From: Cupriavidus alkaliphilus
GTDB taxonomy: Bacteria > Pseudomonadota > Gammaproteobacteria > Burkholderiales > Burkholderiaceae
Assembly: GCF_900094595.1 (NCBI RefSeq)
Contig: NZ_FMAD01000012.1
Location: forward strand, 120,229-184,228
DNA: 64,000 bases
Direction: 5' to 3'
Shown: positions 1 through 8,387 of the stretch, in pieces
Numbering within the stretch: position 1 is the first letter of the stretch
Layout: every line of letters begins with the position of its first letter
The notes under the pieces: model-generated
The model's input: only the letters and a program-made list of their open reading frames with translations
Told to the model about the DNA's origin: nothing
Database searches by the model: none
Program-made: the position numbers and the translations under genes

Positions 1-354
1 CACCAGCACATCGGGCACCGCGCCCATGATGGTGCCGACCGCGACGCGACCGCCGCTGCCGGCACGGATGCCGGCCACCTCGTCGCACATCGCGCCCAGG
101 TCCGCCACCAGCTGGCGTGCGTGCCGGATCACGCAATGGCCGAAGGCGTTGGGGCGCATGCCGCGCCGCGAGCGCTCGAACAACGGTGCCTCCAGCATGC
201 TTTCCAGCTCCTGCAGCGACTTGCTCGCCGCGGACTGGGTCATCGCCATGGCTGCGGCCGCCTGGTGCAGCGACGCCTGTTCATCCAGCGCGATCAGCAG
301 TTGCAGCTGCTTCACGCGCAGGCGGCCCATGAGGGTTTCGAGGGTGGATTTCAT
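1..354 (-). CDS. LysR-family transcriptional regulator (N-terminal part, cut by window edge)
   Basis: The frame opens at ATG 354-352 and runs off the left end of the window, giving 118 codons. It encodes a classic LysR N-terminal winged helix-turn-helix: a 'RLRVKQLQLLIALDE' start, then 'SLHQAAAAMAMTQSAASKSLQELE' split around the turn (about residues 28-50) and 'APLFERSRRGMRPNAFG'. It resembles the GbpR-like LysR group often found beside sugar-acid genes. It is divergent from the keto-deoxyarabonate dehydratase gene at 467, and a perfect-armed palindrome lies between them, so it probably controls that operon and itself. The effector domain is outside the window, so the ligand cannot be judged. 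Confidence 0.9.
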   Translation of the reverse strand, partial: MKSTLETLMGRLRVKQLQLLIALDEQASLHQAAAAMAMTQSAASKSLQELESMLEAPLFERSRRGMRPNAFGHCVIRHARQLVADLGAMCDEVAGIRAGSGGRVAVGTIMGAVPDVLV

Positions 355-399
355 GACAGGTCGGTGAGTCGCAAAAGCGATCACCAGATGGAAAGGATT

Positions 400-432
400 C
401 AATATACAGCCCGCCGCGCGGCTCGTATATTG
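400..432. promoter_or_regulatory. Palindromic operator between LysR and the dehydratase gene
   Basis: CAATATAC (400-407) and GTATATTG (425-432) are perfect 8-bp inverted arms. The inner AGCC (408-411) and GGCT (420-423) extend the symmetry with a one-base bulge. The site is in the 112-bp divergent space between the LysR start (354) and the dehydratase start (467), where LysR proteins normally bind. Binding by this LysR is inferred. Confidence 0.6.
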
Positions 433-466
433 GCCCGACCCATTGATCGACAGCCGGAGCGAGACC

Positions 467-1399
467 ATGACCCGCAGCCCCACCCCCACCGTCTACCGCG
501 GCGTATTCCCGGTGGCGCCCACCATCTTCGACGCGCAAGGCGGGCTCGACCTCGACGGCCAGCGCCGCTGCATCGACTTCATGATCGATGCCGGCTCGCA
601 CGGCCTGTGCATCCTGGCCAATTTCTCCGAGCAGTTCGTGCTGAGCGACGACGAGCGCAACGTACTGATGAAAACCGTGCTGGAACACGTCGACGGCCGC
701 GTGCCGGTGATCGTCACCACCACGCATTTCAGCTCGCGCCTGTGCGCCGAGCGCAGCCGCGCGGCGCAGGACGCCGGCGCGGCCATGGTGATGGTGATGC
801 CGCCCTACCACGGCGCCACCATCCGCATGCCCGAGCGCAGCATCTATGAATTCTTCGCCACGGTCTCGGACGCCATCGATATCCCCATCATGATCCAGGA
901 CGCGCCGGTCAGCGGCACCACGCTGAGCGCGCCGTTCCTGGCGCGCATGGCGCGCGAGATCGGCAATGTGTCGTACTTCAAGATCGAGGTGCCGCAGGCC
1001 GCGGCCAAGCTGCGCGAGCTGATCGAGCTGGGCGGCGACGCCATCGTCGGCCCCTGGGACGGCGAAGAGGCCATCACGCTGATGGCCGACCTGGAAGCCG
1101 GCGCCACCGGCGCCATGACCGGCGCGGGCTTTCCCGATGGCATCCGCCAGATCCTCGATGCCTGGCAGGCCGGCGACGCCGAACTGGCCGCGCAGCGCTA
1201 CCAGCAGTGGCTGCCGCTGATCAACTATGAGAACCGCCAGGGCTGGCTGGCCACCAGCAAGGTGCTGATGCAGGAAGGCGGCGTGATCGCGTCGGACGCG
1301 GTGCGCCACCCGCTGCAGCCGATGCACCCGGCCACGCGCGAAGGGCTGATGCGGATTGCGCGGCGGCTGGATCCGATGGTGCTGCGGTGGGGGCGCTGA
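467..1399 (+). CDS. Dihydrodipicolinate synthase-family L-2-keto-3-deoxyarabonate dehydratase
   Basis: This 310-residue (beta/alpha)8 aldolase/dehydratase belongs to the DapA/NanA superfamily. From memory it is very close to the Azospirillum L-2-keto-3-deoxyarabonate dehydratase (called AraD there), including 'GLCILANFSEQF', 'VIVTTTHFS', 'MIQDAP', 'GPWDGEEAITL' and 'GATGAMTG'. Family chemistry removes water from L-2-keto-3-deoxyarabonate through a Schiff base to give 2-oxoglutarate semialdehyde; the lysine in 'SYFKIE' (K172) is the expected Schiff-base residue. The next gene is a semialdehyde dehydrogenase, which fits the non-phosphorylating pentose route. ATG 467 has GGAGC six bases upstream and is preferred over an in-frame ATG at 443. 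A related substrate such as a hexarate derivative is possible. Confidence 0.88.
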   Translation: MTRSPTPTVYRGVFPVAPTIFDAQGGLDLDGQRRCIDFMIDAGSHGLCILANFSEQFVLSDDERNVLMKTVLEHVDGRVPVIVTTTHFSSRLCAERSRAAQDAGAAMVMVMPPYHGATIRMPERSIYEFFATVSDAIDIPIMIQDAPVSGTTLSAPFLARMAREIGNVSYFKIEVPQAAAKLRELIELGGDAIVGPWDGEEAITLMADLEAGATGAMTGAGFPDGIRQILDAWQAGDAELAAQRYQQWLPLINYENRQGWLATSKVLMQEGGVIASDAVRHPLQPMHPATREGLMRIARRLDPMVLRWGR

Positions 1400-1442
1400 G
1401 CGCACGGCAATGAAGTGCTGGCGCCTCGCATCGAGAGGCGCC

Positions 1443-1555
1443 GGCCCTCACCCCAACCCTCTCCCGCAAGCGGGAGAGGGAGTACACAGAATGCAATTGC
1501 GACGCCGGTTTGCTCCCCTCTCCCGCCCCGCGGGAGAGGGGCGGGGGTGAGGGCC
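1443..1555. repeat. REP-like paired inverted element, copy 1
   Basis: Between the dehydratase and dehydrogenase genes lie two facing copies of a unit built on CTCTCCCGC...GCGGGAGAG flanked by CCCTCACCCC / GGGGTGAGGG. The left unit is 1443-1480 and the right, reversed unit is 1512-1555. Each unit can form a hairpin, and the pair forms a larger inverted structure. The same paired arrangement recurs at 15835-15960, so this is a dispersed intergenic element rather than a gene-specific terminator. Confidence 0.8.
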
Positions 1556-1638
1556 GGTGCGTCCACGAAGCGCTATTCCTGACGATGCCTCCGCCCTTCG
1601 CAGATGCCAACACCATCCCCACCCTTCAAAAACCAACC

Positions 1639-3222
1639 ATGACCCTCACCGGCAACCTCCTGATCGGCCGCCAATCACCTCGCGGCACCCACGGCACCCT
1701 CCACGCCATCGACGCCGCCACCGGCACCCAGCTGGAACCGGCCTTCGGCGGCGCCACGCCCCAGCAGCTCGACCACGCCTGCGCCGTCGCCTGGCAGGCC
1801 TTCGATGCCTACCGCGAGACCGCCCCCGAGCGCCGTGCCGATTTCCTTGAAGCCATCGCCGCCAACATCCTGGCGCTGGGCGATGCGCTGGTCGACCGCT
1901 GCGTCGCCGAGTCCGGCCTGCCGCGCGCCCGCATCGAAGGCGAGCGCGGCCGCACCGTGGGTCAGTTGCGCCTGTTTGCCAACCTGCTGCGGCAGGGCGA
2001 TTTCCTGGAACTGCGCGTGGATCCGGCCCAACCCGAACGCAAGCCGCTGCCGCGCCCGGACCTGCGCCTGCGCCATATCCCGCTGGGGCCGGTGGCGGTA
2101 TTCGGGGCCAGTAATTTCCCGCTGGCATTCTCGGTGGCGGGCGGCGATACCGCATCGGCGCTGGCCGCCGGTTGCCCGGTCATCGTCAAGGCGCATCCGG
2201 CGCATCCCGGCACCTCCGAGCTGGTCGGCCGCGCCATCCAGCAAGCCGTGGCCGGCATGGACCTGCCCGAAGGCACGTTCTCGCTGCTGTTCGACGCCGG
2301 CCTGGAAGTCGGCCAGGGACTGGTGCGCGATCCGCGCATCAAGGCGGTGGGCTTCACCGGCTCGCGCGCGGGCGGCATGGCGCTGATGGCGATCGCGGCC
2401 GCCCGCTCCGAACCGATCCCGGTCTATGCCGAGATGAGCAGCGTCAACCCGGTGCTGCTGTTCCCGCACGCGCTGGCCAGCCGCGCCGAAGCCATCGGCA
2501 CCGCCTTCGCCGATTCGCTGACGCTCGGCGCCGGGCAGTTCTGCACCAACCCCGGCCTGGTGCTGGCCGTTGCAGGGGACGACCTCAACCGCTTCCTGGA
2601 GGCCGCTTCCGCGCGGCTGGCCACGCTGCCCGCGGCGACCATGCTGACGCCCGGCATCCATCGCGCCTATTGCGCCGGCGTGGAGTCGCTCGCCGGTCAT
2701 GCGCAGGTACAGACCGTCGCGCGCGGTCCGGCGGGATCGGCCACGCAAGGACAGGCCGCGCTGTTCACCACCGACGCCGCGGCCTTCCTCGCCGAACCGG
2801 CACTGCGCCACGAAGTCTTCGGCGCCGCCGCGCTGGTGGTGCGCTGCCGCGATCTTGCCGAGATGAAAGGCGTCATCGATTCGCTGGAAGGCCAGCTCAC
2901 CGCCGCACTGCATCTCGACGAGCCCGACCACGACGCCGCCCGCCCGTTCCTGCCCGCGCTGGAGCGGCTGGCGGGACGCATCCTCGTCAATGGCTTCGGC
3001 ACCGGCGTCGAGGTCGGCCACGCGATGGTGCATGGGGGGCCGTGGCCGGCCACCGCTGACGGCCGCAGCACCTCGGTCGGCAGCCTGGCGATCGCGCGCT
3101 TCGTGCGCCCGGTGAGCTACCAAGACATGCCGGCCGGGCTGCTGCCCGCGTCGCTGCGACCGGACAGCGCGCAGCGCCATGCCTGGCGCGTGGACGGCAA
3201 GCTGCCTGGCAGCGCCGGCTGA
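1639..3222 (+). CDS. Aldehyde dehydrogenase, 2-oxoglutarate semialdehyde dehydrogenase type
   Basis: This 527-residue NAD(P)-dependent aldehyde dehydrogenase would oxidise 2-oxoglutarate semialdehyde to 2-oxoglutarate, the step after the upstream dehydratase. The catalytic cysteine is C302 in 'GQFCTNPG' and the general-base glutamate is E265 in 'YAEMSS'; the cofactor-binding 'GFTGSRAGG' loop lies between residues 235 and 245. The long sequence (over 500 residues) and the 'GNLLIG' N-terminus are typical of the KGSADH-III-like group. ATG 1639 begins the conserved N-terminus; upstream in-frame starts would read through the REP-like element. The 239-bp gap to the dehydratase is filled by that repeat, so both may still be in one transcript. 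Confidence 0.85.
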   Translation: MTLTGNLLIGRQSPRGTHGTLHAIDAATGTQLEPAFGGATPQQLDHACAVAWQAFDAYRETAPERRADFLEAIAANILALGDALVDRCVAESGLPRARIEGERGRTVGQLRLFANLLRQGDFLELRVDPAQPERKPLPRPDLRLRHIPLGPVAVFGASNFPLAFSVAGGDTASALAAGCPVIVKAHPAHPGTSELVGRAIQQAVAGMDLPEGTFSLLFDAGLEVGQGLVRDPRIKAVGFTGSRAGGMALMAIAAARSEPIPVYAEMSSVNPVLLFPHALASRAEAIGTAFADSLTLGAGQFCTNPGLVLAVAGDDLNRFLEAASARLATLPAATMLTPGIHRAYCAGVESLAGHAQVQTVARGPAGSATQGQAALFTTDAAAFLAEPALRHEVFGAAALVVRCRDLAEMKGVIDSLEGQLTAALHLDEPDHDAARPFLPALERLAGRILVNGFGTGVEVGHAMVHGGPWPATADGRSTSVGSLAIARFVRPVSYQDMPAGLLPASLRPDSAQRHAWRVDGKLPGSAG

Positions 3223-3225
3223 GGC

Positions 3226-4152
3226 CTAGCGCGACAGCGCCCGCAACGCATCGATCAGCAGGCTCATCGATGCGGTCGGCGGGCGTCCGCGCCGCGTGAC
3301 GATGCCATACGGCCCCAGCTTGCGCGGCAGCGGCAACGGCAGCACCACCAGCGCGCCAAGCCGGCCATAGTAGGCCGCGACCGATTCCGGCAACACCGCG
3401 ATCAGTTCGCTGTCCGCCAGCAACGAGGTGGTCATGAGCACCGCCGCGGTCTCGATGGTCGACGGCGGCGCCGGCACGCCGGCATCCTCGAACGAGCGGT
3501 CGATCAGCGCCCGCATCGGGCTGGGGCGCGGCTGCATGATCCACGGATAGCGCGTCAGCTCAGCGAACGACAGCTTGCGGCGCCGCGCCAGCGGATGCTG
3601 CGGCCCGACCACGATCGCCAACCCCTCGTCGCCCAGCTGCTCGAACTCCAGCCCGCTGCTGTCCCAGCCATCCGGCACCCGGCCCAGCACGAGATCGAGC
3701 TGGTCGCGCTCGAGCTGCGGCATCAGCACGTCGCTGGTCTCGACATGCACCGCCACCTCAAGCCGCGGGTGATCGCGGTTGAGCTGCCGGATCACGTCGG
3801 CAAGCAGCCCCGGCGTCGGCGCCATCACCGCGCCGACGCGCACGCGGCCGATCTTGCCCGATTCCAGCGCCACCAGTTCGTCGCGCAAGCCGCCCATATC
3901 CGCAAACACCAGCCGCGCGTAGCGCGTCGCCGCCAGCCCGAAGCGCGTCGGCCGCAGCCCGCGCGCATGGCGCTCGAACAGCGGCACGCCGAGCAGGTCT
4001 TCCATATCCTGCAGCATCTTGCTGACCGCGGGCTGCGTCAGCGTCAGCGCTTCCGCGGCCTGGCGCAGCGAGCCGCGCTCTTCCACGGCAAGCAGCAGGC
4101 GCAAGTGCTGCATCTTGAGGCGGCCGTGGAGGGTGCTGACGGGTGGGATCAT
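3226..4152 (-). CDS. LysR-family transcriptional regulator
   Basis: This is a complete 308-residue LysR protein: helix-turn-helix at about 14-75 ('GSLRQAAEALTLTQPAVSK', 'LFERHARGLRPT') followed by a periplasmic-binding-like effector domain. The N-terminus 'LHGRLKMQHLRLLLAVEE' resembles the partial LysR at the window start, so both belong to the GbpR-like group. It converges on the semialdehyde dehydrogenase (stop 3222, 3 bp away) and diverges from the hydrolase at 4364. Start ATG 4152 is the only one just upstream of the conserved N-terminus. Regulation of the divergent hydrolase is the simplest inference; the ligand is unknown. Confidence 0.88.
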   Translation of the reverse strand: MIPPVSTLHGRLKMQHLRLLLAVEERGSLRQAAEALTLTQPAVSKMLQDMEDLLGVPLFERHARGLRPTRFGLAATRYARLVFADMGGLRDELVALESGKIGRVRVGAVMAPTPGLLADVIRQLNRDHPRLEVAVHVETSDVLMPQLERDQLDLVLGRVPDGWDSSGLEFEQLGDEGLAIVVGPQHPLARRRKLSFAELTRYPWIMQPRPSPMRALIDRSFEDAGVPAPPSTIETAAVLMTTSLLADSELIAVLPESVAAYYGRLGALVVLPLPLPRKLGPYGIVTRRGRPPTASMSLLIDALRALSR

Positions 4153-4363
4153 GGGCAGGACGAAGGCGGGGATGCAAGGACAGGCTCGCGCCTGTGATCG
4201 CAAATTCTTATCGCTTTGTCCAGGATGGTCAACCTGCGATATCACTGCCCTACCGGCAACTGGCTCCGCTGCCATGCCCGCCCTATAGTGAATGGCGATG
4301 CGGCCGGTTGTAACGTCCTCCACTTCGGGGCCGCATCCGTTACATCCATGGGAGGCCAGCACC

Positions 4364-5020
4364 ATGCATGGCGATGCCAACCTCACCGAGGTGACGATCC
4401 CGGCCGCCGGCGTGATCTTGCAAGGCGTCCTCGCCCTGCCACCGGGCGCCGCGGCATTGGTGCTGTTCGCGCACGGCACCGGCAGTTCGCGCCATAGCCC
4501 CCGCAATCGCTACGTGGCCGCCGAACTCAATCGCGCCGGCATGGGCACCTTGCTGATGGATCTGCTGCTGCCCGACGAAGACCAGGTGCAGGCGATCCGC
4601 TTCGACGTCGCGTTGCTGGCCGAGCGGCTTGCCCATGCCACCAACTGGGTCACGCAGCAGGCCGGCATGCCAGCTCAGTTGGGCTACTTCGGCGCCAGCA
4701 TAGGCGCCGCCGCATCGATTCGTGCTGCCAGCCTGTCGCCGATCCCGATCGGCGCCATCGTCTCGCGCGGCGGCAGGGTCGACCTGGCAGGCGCCGACGC
4801 CCTGGCCAGCCTGCCGACACCGACCATGCTGATCGTCGGCGGGCTCGATGTCAGCGTGCTGGAACGGAACGAGTCGGCCTTCGCCGGCCTGTCATGTCCG
4901 AAGAAGCTGGTGATCGTACCCGGCGCTTCCCATCTGTTCGAGGAGCCCGGCGCGCTGCAGTCGGTGGCCCGCCTGGCGGCGCAATGGTTCGAGCGTTATC
5001 TGTGCAAGGCATCGTCCTGA
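4364..5020 (+). CDS. Alpha/beta hydrolase, dienelactone-hydrolase-like
   Basis: This 218-residue protein has the alpha/beta hydrolase fold of the dienelactone hydrolase/BAAT-like group. The oxyanion-side 'FAHGTGSSRHS' lies at 35-45, the nucleophile elbow is 'GASIG' with S112, the acid is probably D162 in 'GGLDVS', and the base is H190 in 'GASHLF'. It has no signal peptide, so it is cytosolic. ATG 4364 is preceded by GGAGG (4351-4355), a strong ribosome-binding site. It is divergent from the LysR gene. The 211-bp gap between them holds promoter sequence but no clear palindrome. The substrate is not predictable from sequence alone. Confidence 0.82.
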   Translation: MHGDANLTEVTIPAAGVILQGVLALPPGAAALVLFAHGTGSSRHSPRNRYVAAELNRAGMGTLLMDLLLPDEDQVQAIRFDVALLAERLAHATNWVTQQAGMPAQLGYFGASIGAAASIRAASLSPIPIGAIVSRGGRVDLAGADALASLPTPTMLIVGGLDVSVLERNESAFAGLSCPKKLVIVPGASHLFEEPGALQSVARLAAQWFERYLCKASS

Positions 5021-5175
5021 GCAACGTGTGGGGACGATCGCGCCCCGAGTGTCGCCAACTGGCAAGTCAATGTCCCTGCAAAGTAAGCAGGTCGCCGGCG
5101 CGCGCCTGATACTGGCCTGCAATAAGCCGGGCACCGAACAGTCCGACGATTGACCGACCTGCAGGAGACATAGCA

Positions 5176-6021
5176 ATGAAGATCAGGCAAATCACCCCCG
5201 CCATCGGCGCCGAGATTTCTGGCGTCAACCTTGGCGCCGCGGCACGCGATCCGGCGCTTTTCGCCGAGATCCGTTCGGCGCTGCTCAAGCACAAGGTGCT
5301 GTTCTTTCGCAGGCAAGAGATCTCGCGCGCCGATCACGTGGCGTTCGCGAGCGGCTTCGGCAAGCTGGAAGACCATCCGGTGGTCGGTAGTGTTCCCGAA
5401 CATCCGGGCCTCGTGAAGGTCTACCGGAGCGACAACCCGCACAGTTACGAGAACAGCTATCACTGCGACGGCCTGTGGCGGCCCAACCCGGCCATGGGGG
5501 CGGTACTGCGCTGCATCGAATGTCCGGAGATCGGCGGCGACACCATCTGGGTCAACATGGCGAAGGCCTACGAAGAGCTGCCCGAGGAGATCAAGCGGAA
5601 GATCGACGGCCTGCGCGCCAGGGCAAGCATCGAGCACAGCTTCGGCGCGGTCATGACTCCCGAAGACCGTGCCAGGCTGGCCAGCGAACATCCGCCGGTA
5701 GAGCATCCGGTGGTGCGTACCCATCCCGAGACCGGGGAGAAGATCCTGTTTGTCGGTGCCTCGTTCACGACGCACTTCACCAACTACAGCACCCCGGAAA
5801 ACGTGCGCCACGGCATCGACAAGTCGCCGGGCGCCTCGCTGCTGCTCAACTACCTGACCAGCCGCGCCACCATTCCCGAGTACCAGGTGCGCTGGGCCTG
5901 GCAGGAGGGCGATGTGGCGGTGTGGGACAACCGCAGCACGCAGCACTATGCCGTGAACGACTACTACCCTGCACCGCGCAAGCTGGAGCGCGCCGGCATC
6001 GTCGGCGATATCCCCTGCTGA
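5176..6021 (+). CDS. TauD/TfdA-family Fe(II)/2-oxoglutarate dioxygenase
   Basis: This 281-residue protein matches the TauD/TfdA family, which hydroxylates small substrates with Fe(II), O2 and 2-oxoglutarate. The iron triad is visible as H96-x-D98 in 'SYHCDGLW' and a distal histidine in 'STQHYAVNDY'; the 2-oxoglutarate-binding arginine follows in 'RKLERAG'. A ribosome-binding AGGAG lies 9 bases before ATG 5176. No sulfonate transport genes are nearby, so taurine itself is doubtful. The neighbouring AraC regulator and BKACE operon suggest an unusual carbon source instead. The 155-bp gap upstream shows no obvious operator. Confidence 0.85.
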   Translation: MKIRQITPAIGAEISGVNLGAAARDPALFAEIRSALLKHKVLFFRRQEISRADHVAFASGFGKLEDHPVVGSVPEHPGLVKVYRSDNPHSYENSYHCDGLWRPNPAMGAVLRCIECPEIGGDTIWVNMAKAYEELPEEIKRKIDGLRARASIEHSFGAVMTPEDRARLASEHPPVEHPVVRTHPETGEKILFVGASFTTHFTNYSTPENVRHGIDKSPGASLLLNYLTSRATIPEYQVRWAWQEGDVAVWDNRSTQHYAVNDYYPAPRKLERAGIVGDIPC

Positions 6022-6153
6022 TGCGCACGCTCGCAGGCAAGTACCTGCGCGCCGCCGGCAGTGCGCAAGACGTCGAAGTGAACGTCGGCTGTCACGCGTG
6101 GCCTTGCGCCGTGCGGCGGCTCCGACACGAGGAACGTCGGGGGTTATCCTCGC

Positions 6154-6181
6154 TTGACAAGACATGGCGGCTATTTATCAT
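6154..6181 (+). promoter_or_regulatory. Sigma-70 promoter for the AraC gene
   Basis: TTGACA (6154-6159) is followed after 16 bp by TATCAT (6176-6181). A start about seven bases downstream would give a roughly 23-base leader before ATG 6211, which supports that start codon over upstream in-frame ones. Confidence 0.5.
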
Positions 6182-6210
6182 GGGCTGTCAATTTTCTGCG
6201 CCCGTTCCAG

Positions 6211-7242
6211 ATGTCGTTACTTGTGCGCGCAGCAGCGCTCACCAACTACAGCGAGGTCGCCCGGGCAGCCGGGCTGGATCCGGTGCGGATGCTGCTTGAC
6301 GCGGGGCTCAGTCCGGGCGTACTTCGCGAGCCGGACCTCAAGATTCCGGTCGAGCGCTTTGGTCGCCTGCTCCAGGCCTCCGCCGACATGTCGGGCAATG
6401 AGAGTTTCGGGTTGTGCATGGCAGAGTCACGCCTGCTGTCCAATCTTGGGGCGGTAGGCATGCTGATCCGCGACCAGGCGACGCTGCGTGATTCGCTCGA
6501 CATGCTGATGCGCTACCAGCCGATGCTCAATGGTGCGCAGTCGCTGGCGGTCGAAGAGTGCGGCGAACTTGTCATCATCCGCGAGACGCTGATTGCTGGC
6601 AGTGCACACCAGCCGACTCGCCAAAGGGTGGAGCTGGCGCTCGGCGTCATGGTGCGATTGATACGCCAGCTGCGCCAGCCCGACTGGCAGCCGCAGCGCG
6701 TATGCTTCGAACACTCCGCGCCGCGCGACCTCAGTGCGCACCATCGTTTCCTGGGCCCTCACATCGAATTCAATTGCGATTTCAACGGCATCGTCTGCGC
6801 GAAGGCCGATCTCGATGCGCGCAACCCCTGGGCCGATCCCGCGATGGTGCGCTACGCGCAGCGGCTGGTCGACCACTCTGCCCTGTCGCAGCGGACGACA
6901 ATGCGCGAGGACGTGCGGCGCGCGGTCCTGCTGCTACTGCCCAGCGGGCGCTGCAGCATCGAGCAGGTGGCCGAAAGCATGGGCGTGGTGTGCCGCACGG
7001 TTCAGCGCCGCCTGGCAGAAGAGGGGCAGAGCTTCTCGACCATCGTCAATGAAGTGCGCGCGGAACTTGCGACGCGCCATGTCATCGAGAGCGATCGTCC
7101 CCTGACTGAAGTGGCGACGATGCTCGGCTTTTCTGCGCCAAGCGGTTTCTCGCGCTGGTATCACGTGCAATTCGGTTGCAGCCCCAGGGAGAGCCGCATC
7201 GCGCGCCGACCCGCGGCGCCTTCGCCTGCAAGCAAGGCATAA
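6211..7242 (+). CDS. AraC-family transcriptional regulator with arabinose-binding-like N-terminal domain
   Basis: This 343-residue regulator has the long N-terminal ligand domain typical of the OruR/ArgR-like AraC branch ('LTNYSEVARAAGLDP', 'SAHQPTRQRVELALG') and a C-terminal AraC double helix-turn-helix at about 240-335 ('SIEQVAESMGVVCRTVQRRLAEEG', cited in part, and 'LTEVATMLGFSAPSGFSRWY'). ATG 6211 begins the conserved domain and follows a good promoter at 6154-6181. It sits between the TauD-type dioxygenase and the convergent Bug-BKACE-oxidoreductase operon, so it likely senses the substrate used by that module. Confidence 0.88.
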   Translation: MSLLVRAAALTNYSEVARAAGLDPVRMLLDAGLSPGVLREPDLKIPVERFGRLLQASADMSGNESFGLCMAESRLLSNLGAVGMLIRDQATLRDSLDMLMRYQPMLNGAQSLAVEECGELVIIRETLIAGSAHQPTRQRVELALGVMVRLIRQLRQPDWQPQRVCFEHSAPRDLSAHHRFLGPHIEFNCDFNGIVCAKADLDARNPWADPAMVRYAQRLVDHSALSQRTTMREDVRRAVLLLLPSGRCSIEQVAESMGVVCRTVQRRLAEEGQSFSTIVNEVRAELATRHVIESDRPLTEVATMLGFSAPSGFSRWYHVQFGCSPRESRIARRPAAPSPASKA

Positions 7243-7276
7243 CGCCCCCTGAACGGGATGCGCGGGCCAGCCCGCT

Positions 7277-8272
7277 TCATTCATCCAGCCGGATTTTCGC
7301 ATCGGCCGCGATCTTCGCCCAGGCCTGCAGATCGTGGCTGACCGTCTCGCCAAACTGCACCGGGGTCTTCACCGGCGGCGGCCCGAAGTTCATGGTCTTC
7401 ATCATGGTTGCAAGCTCCGGGGACGCCTGGACCTTGTTGACCTCGTCGGCCAGCCGCTTGACGATGGTCGGGCTGGTTCCCGCGGGAGCGAACATGCCGA
7501 ACCATCCCACCATATCGAACGGATAGCCCTGTTCCCCCATGGTCTTGACATCCGGCAGCTTTGGCGCGCGCACGTTGCCGGTGACGGCAATGGCGCGGAC
7601 CTTGCCGGCGCGAAGGAAAGGAACGGGCGCGGCCGGGTCGGTCCAACCGATTTTTACGACACCCGAGGAAAGGTCGGTCAATAGCTGATTCGAGGTCCGG
7701 TATGCGACATGCTCCGCCTTGATGCCGGTCTGCTTCTTGAGCCATTCCATGGTCAGCTGTCCTGAAGAACCCGTGGCCCAGCTGGCGTAGCTGTACTTGT
7801 CCGGGTTCGCCTTCAGCAGTTGGACGAGCTCCTGCAGGTTGTGCGCCGGCAGGTCGTTGCTTACCAGCAGCACCACGCCACCCTCAGCCGTCTCGGCGAT
7901 GGGGACAAGGCTTTTCTTCGGGTCATACGGAAGGTTCTTCAGCACGGCCGGGGCGACGACCTGGTTCGATGCGGTGGTGTACAGGATCGTGTATCCGTCC
8001 GGCGGCGCCTTGACTACGGCGCTTGTCCCGATGACGCCACTGCCGCCTGGCCGGTTTTCAATGACGACCGGTTGCTTCAGGACGACCGACAGGCGTTGCG
8101 CCATCACGCGTGCCAGGGCATCGGTTCCCGATCCTGCCGACGACGCAACGACCATCTGGATCGGGCGTGTGGGCCAGCCTGCTTCCGCCTGCACCGCGCC
8201 GGCAGCGGACCACGCCAGAAGCGCTCCCGTGCCCAGCGTGACAGCTACGAGCTGTTGAATTCGCCATGCCAT
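7277..8272 (-). CDS. Bug-family (TctC) periplasmic tripartite tricarboxylate transporter receptor
   Basis: This is a 331-residue extracytoplasmic solute receptor. A signal peptide ('LVAVTLGTGALLAWSAAGAVQA', about residues 8-29) is followed by the family opening 'WPTRPIQMVVASSAGSGTD' and the characteristic 'ENRPGGSGVIG'. Bug proteins bind carboxylates in two water-bridged pockets and usually act with TctA/TctB membrane partners, which are not encoded here; orphan Bug receptors are normal in Burkholderiales. GGAGG lies just upstream of ATG 8272. It is the last gene of the oxidoreductase-BKACE-Bug operon, so the ligand may be the keto acid used by that operon. Confidence 0.93.
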   Translation of the reverse strand: MAWRIQQLVAVTLGTGALLAWSAAGAVQAEAGWPTRPIQMVVASSAGSGTDALARVMAQRLSVVLKQPVVIENRPGGSGVIGTSAVVKAPPDGYTILYTTASNQVVAPAVLKNLPYDPKKSLVPIAETAEGGVVLLVSNDLPAHNLQELVQLLKANPDKYSYASWATGSSGQLTMEWLKKQTGIKAEHVAYRTSNQLLTDLSSGVVKIGWTDPAAPVPFLRAGKVRAIAVTGNVRAPKLPDVKTMGEQGYPFDMVGWFGMFAPAGTSPTIVKRLADEVNKVQASPELATMMKTMNFGPPPVKTPVQFGETVSHDLQAWAKIAADAKIRLDE

Positions 8273-8317
8273 AGTCTACCTCCATGTACTTGTCTTGCTG
8301 ACGCTCGGTTGCTGCGT

Positions 8318-8355
8318 CCATGTGCGTCGCCCTGGCGGCAGGGCAACGCACATGG
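8318..8355 (-). other. Long intercistronic hairpin between BKACE and Bug genes
   Basis: A 17-bp stem (8318-8334 with 8339-8355) with a four-base GCGG loop and one C/A mismatch lies in the 115-bp gap. Weaker outer arms CTCGG/CCGAG (8304-8308 and 8361-8365) extend it. No T-run follows on the minus strand, so it may be an RNA-processing or attenuation stem rather than a simple terminator. Confidence 0.6.
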
Positions 8356-8387
8356 CGGGGCCGAGTGAGCCGTTCGCCAGGATTTCT

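Noticed and set aside
5176..6021. Taurine dioxygenase tauD
   Set aside because: Family motifs fit, but no tauABC transport genes or sulfur-regulation context are present, so the substrate name is not supported.
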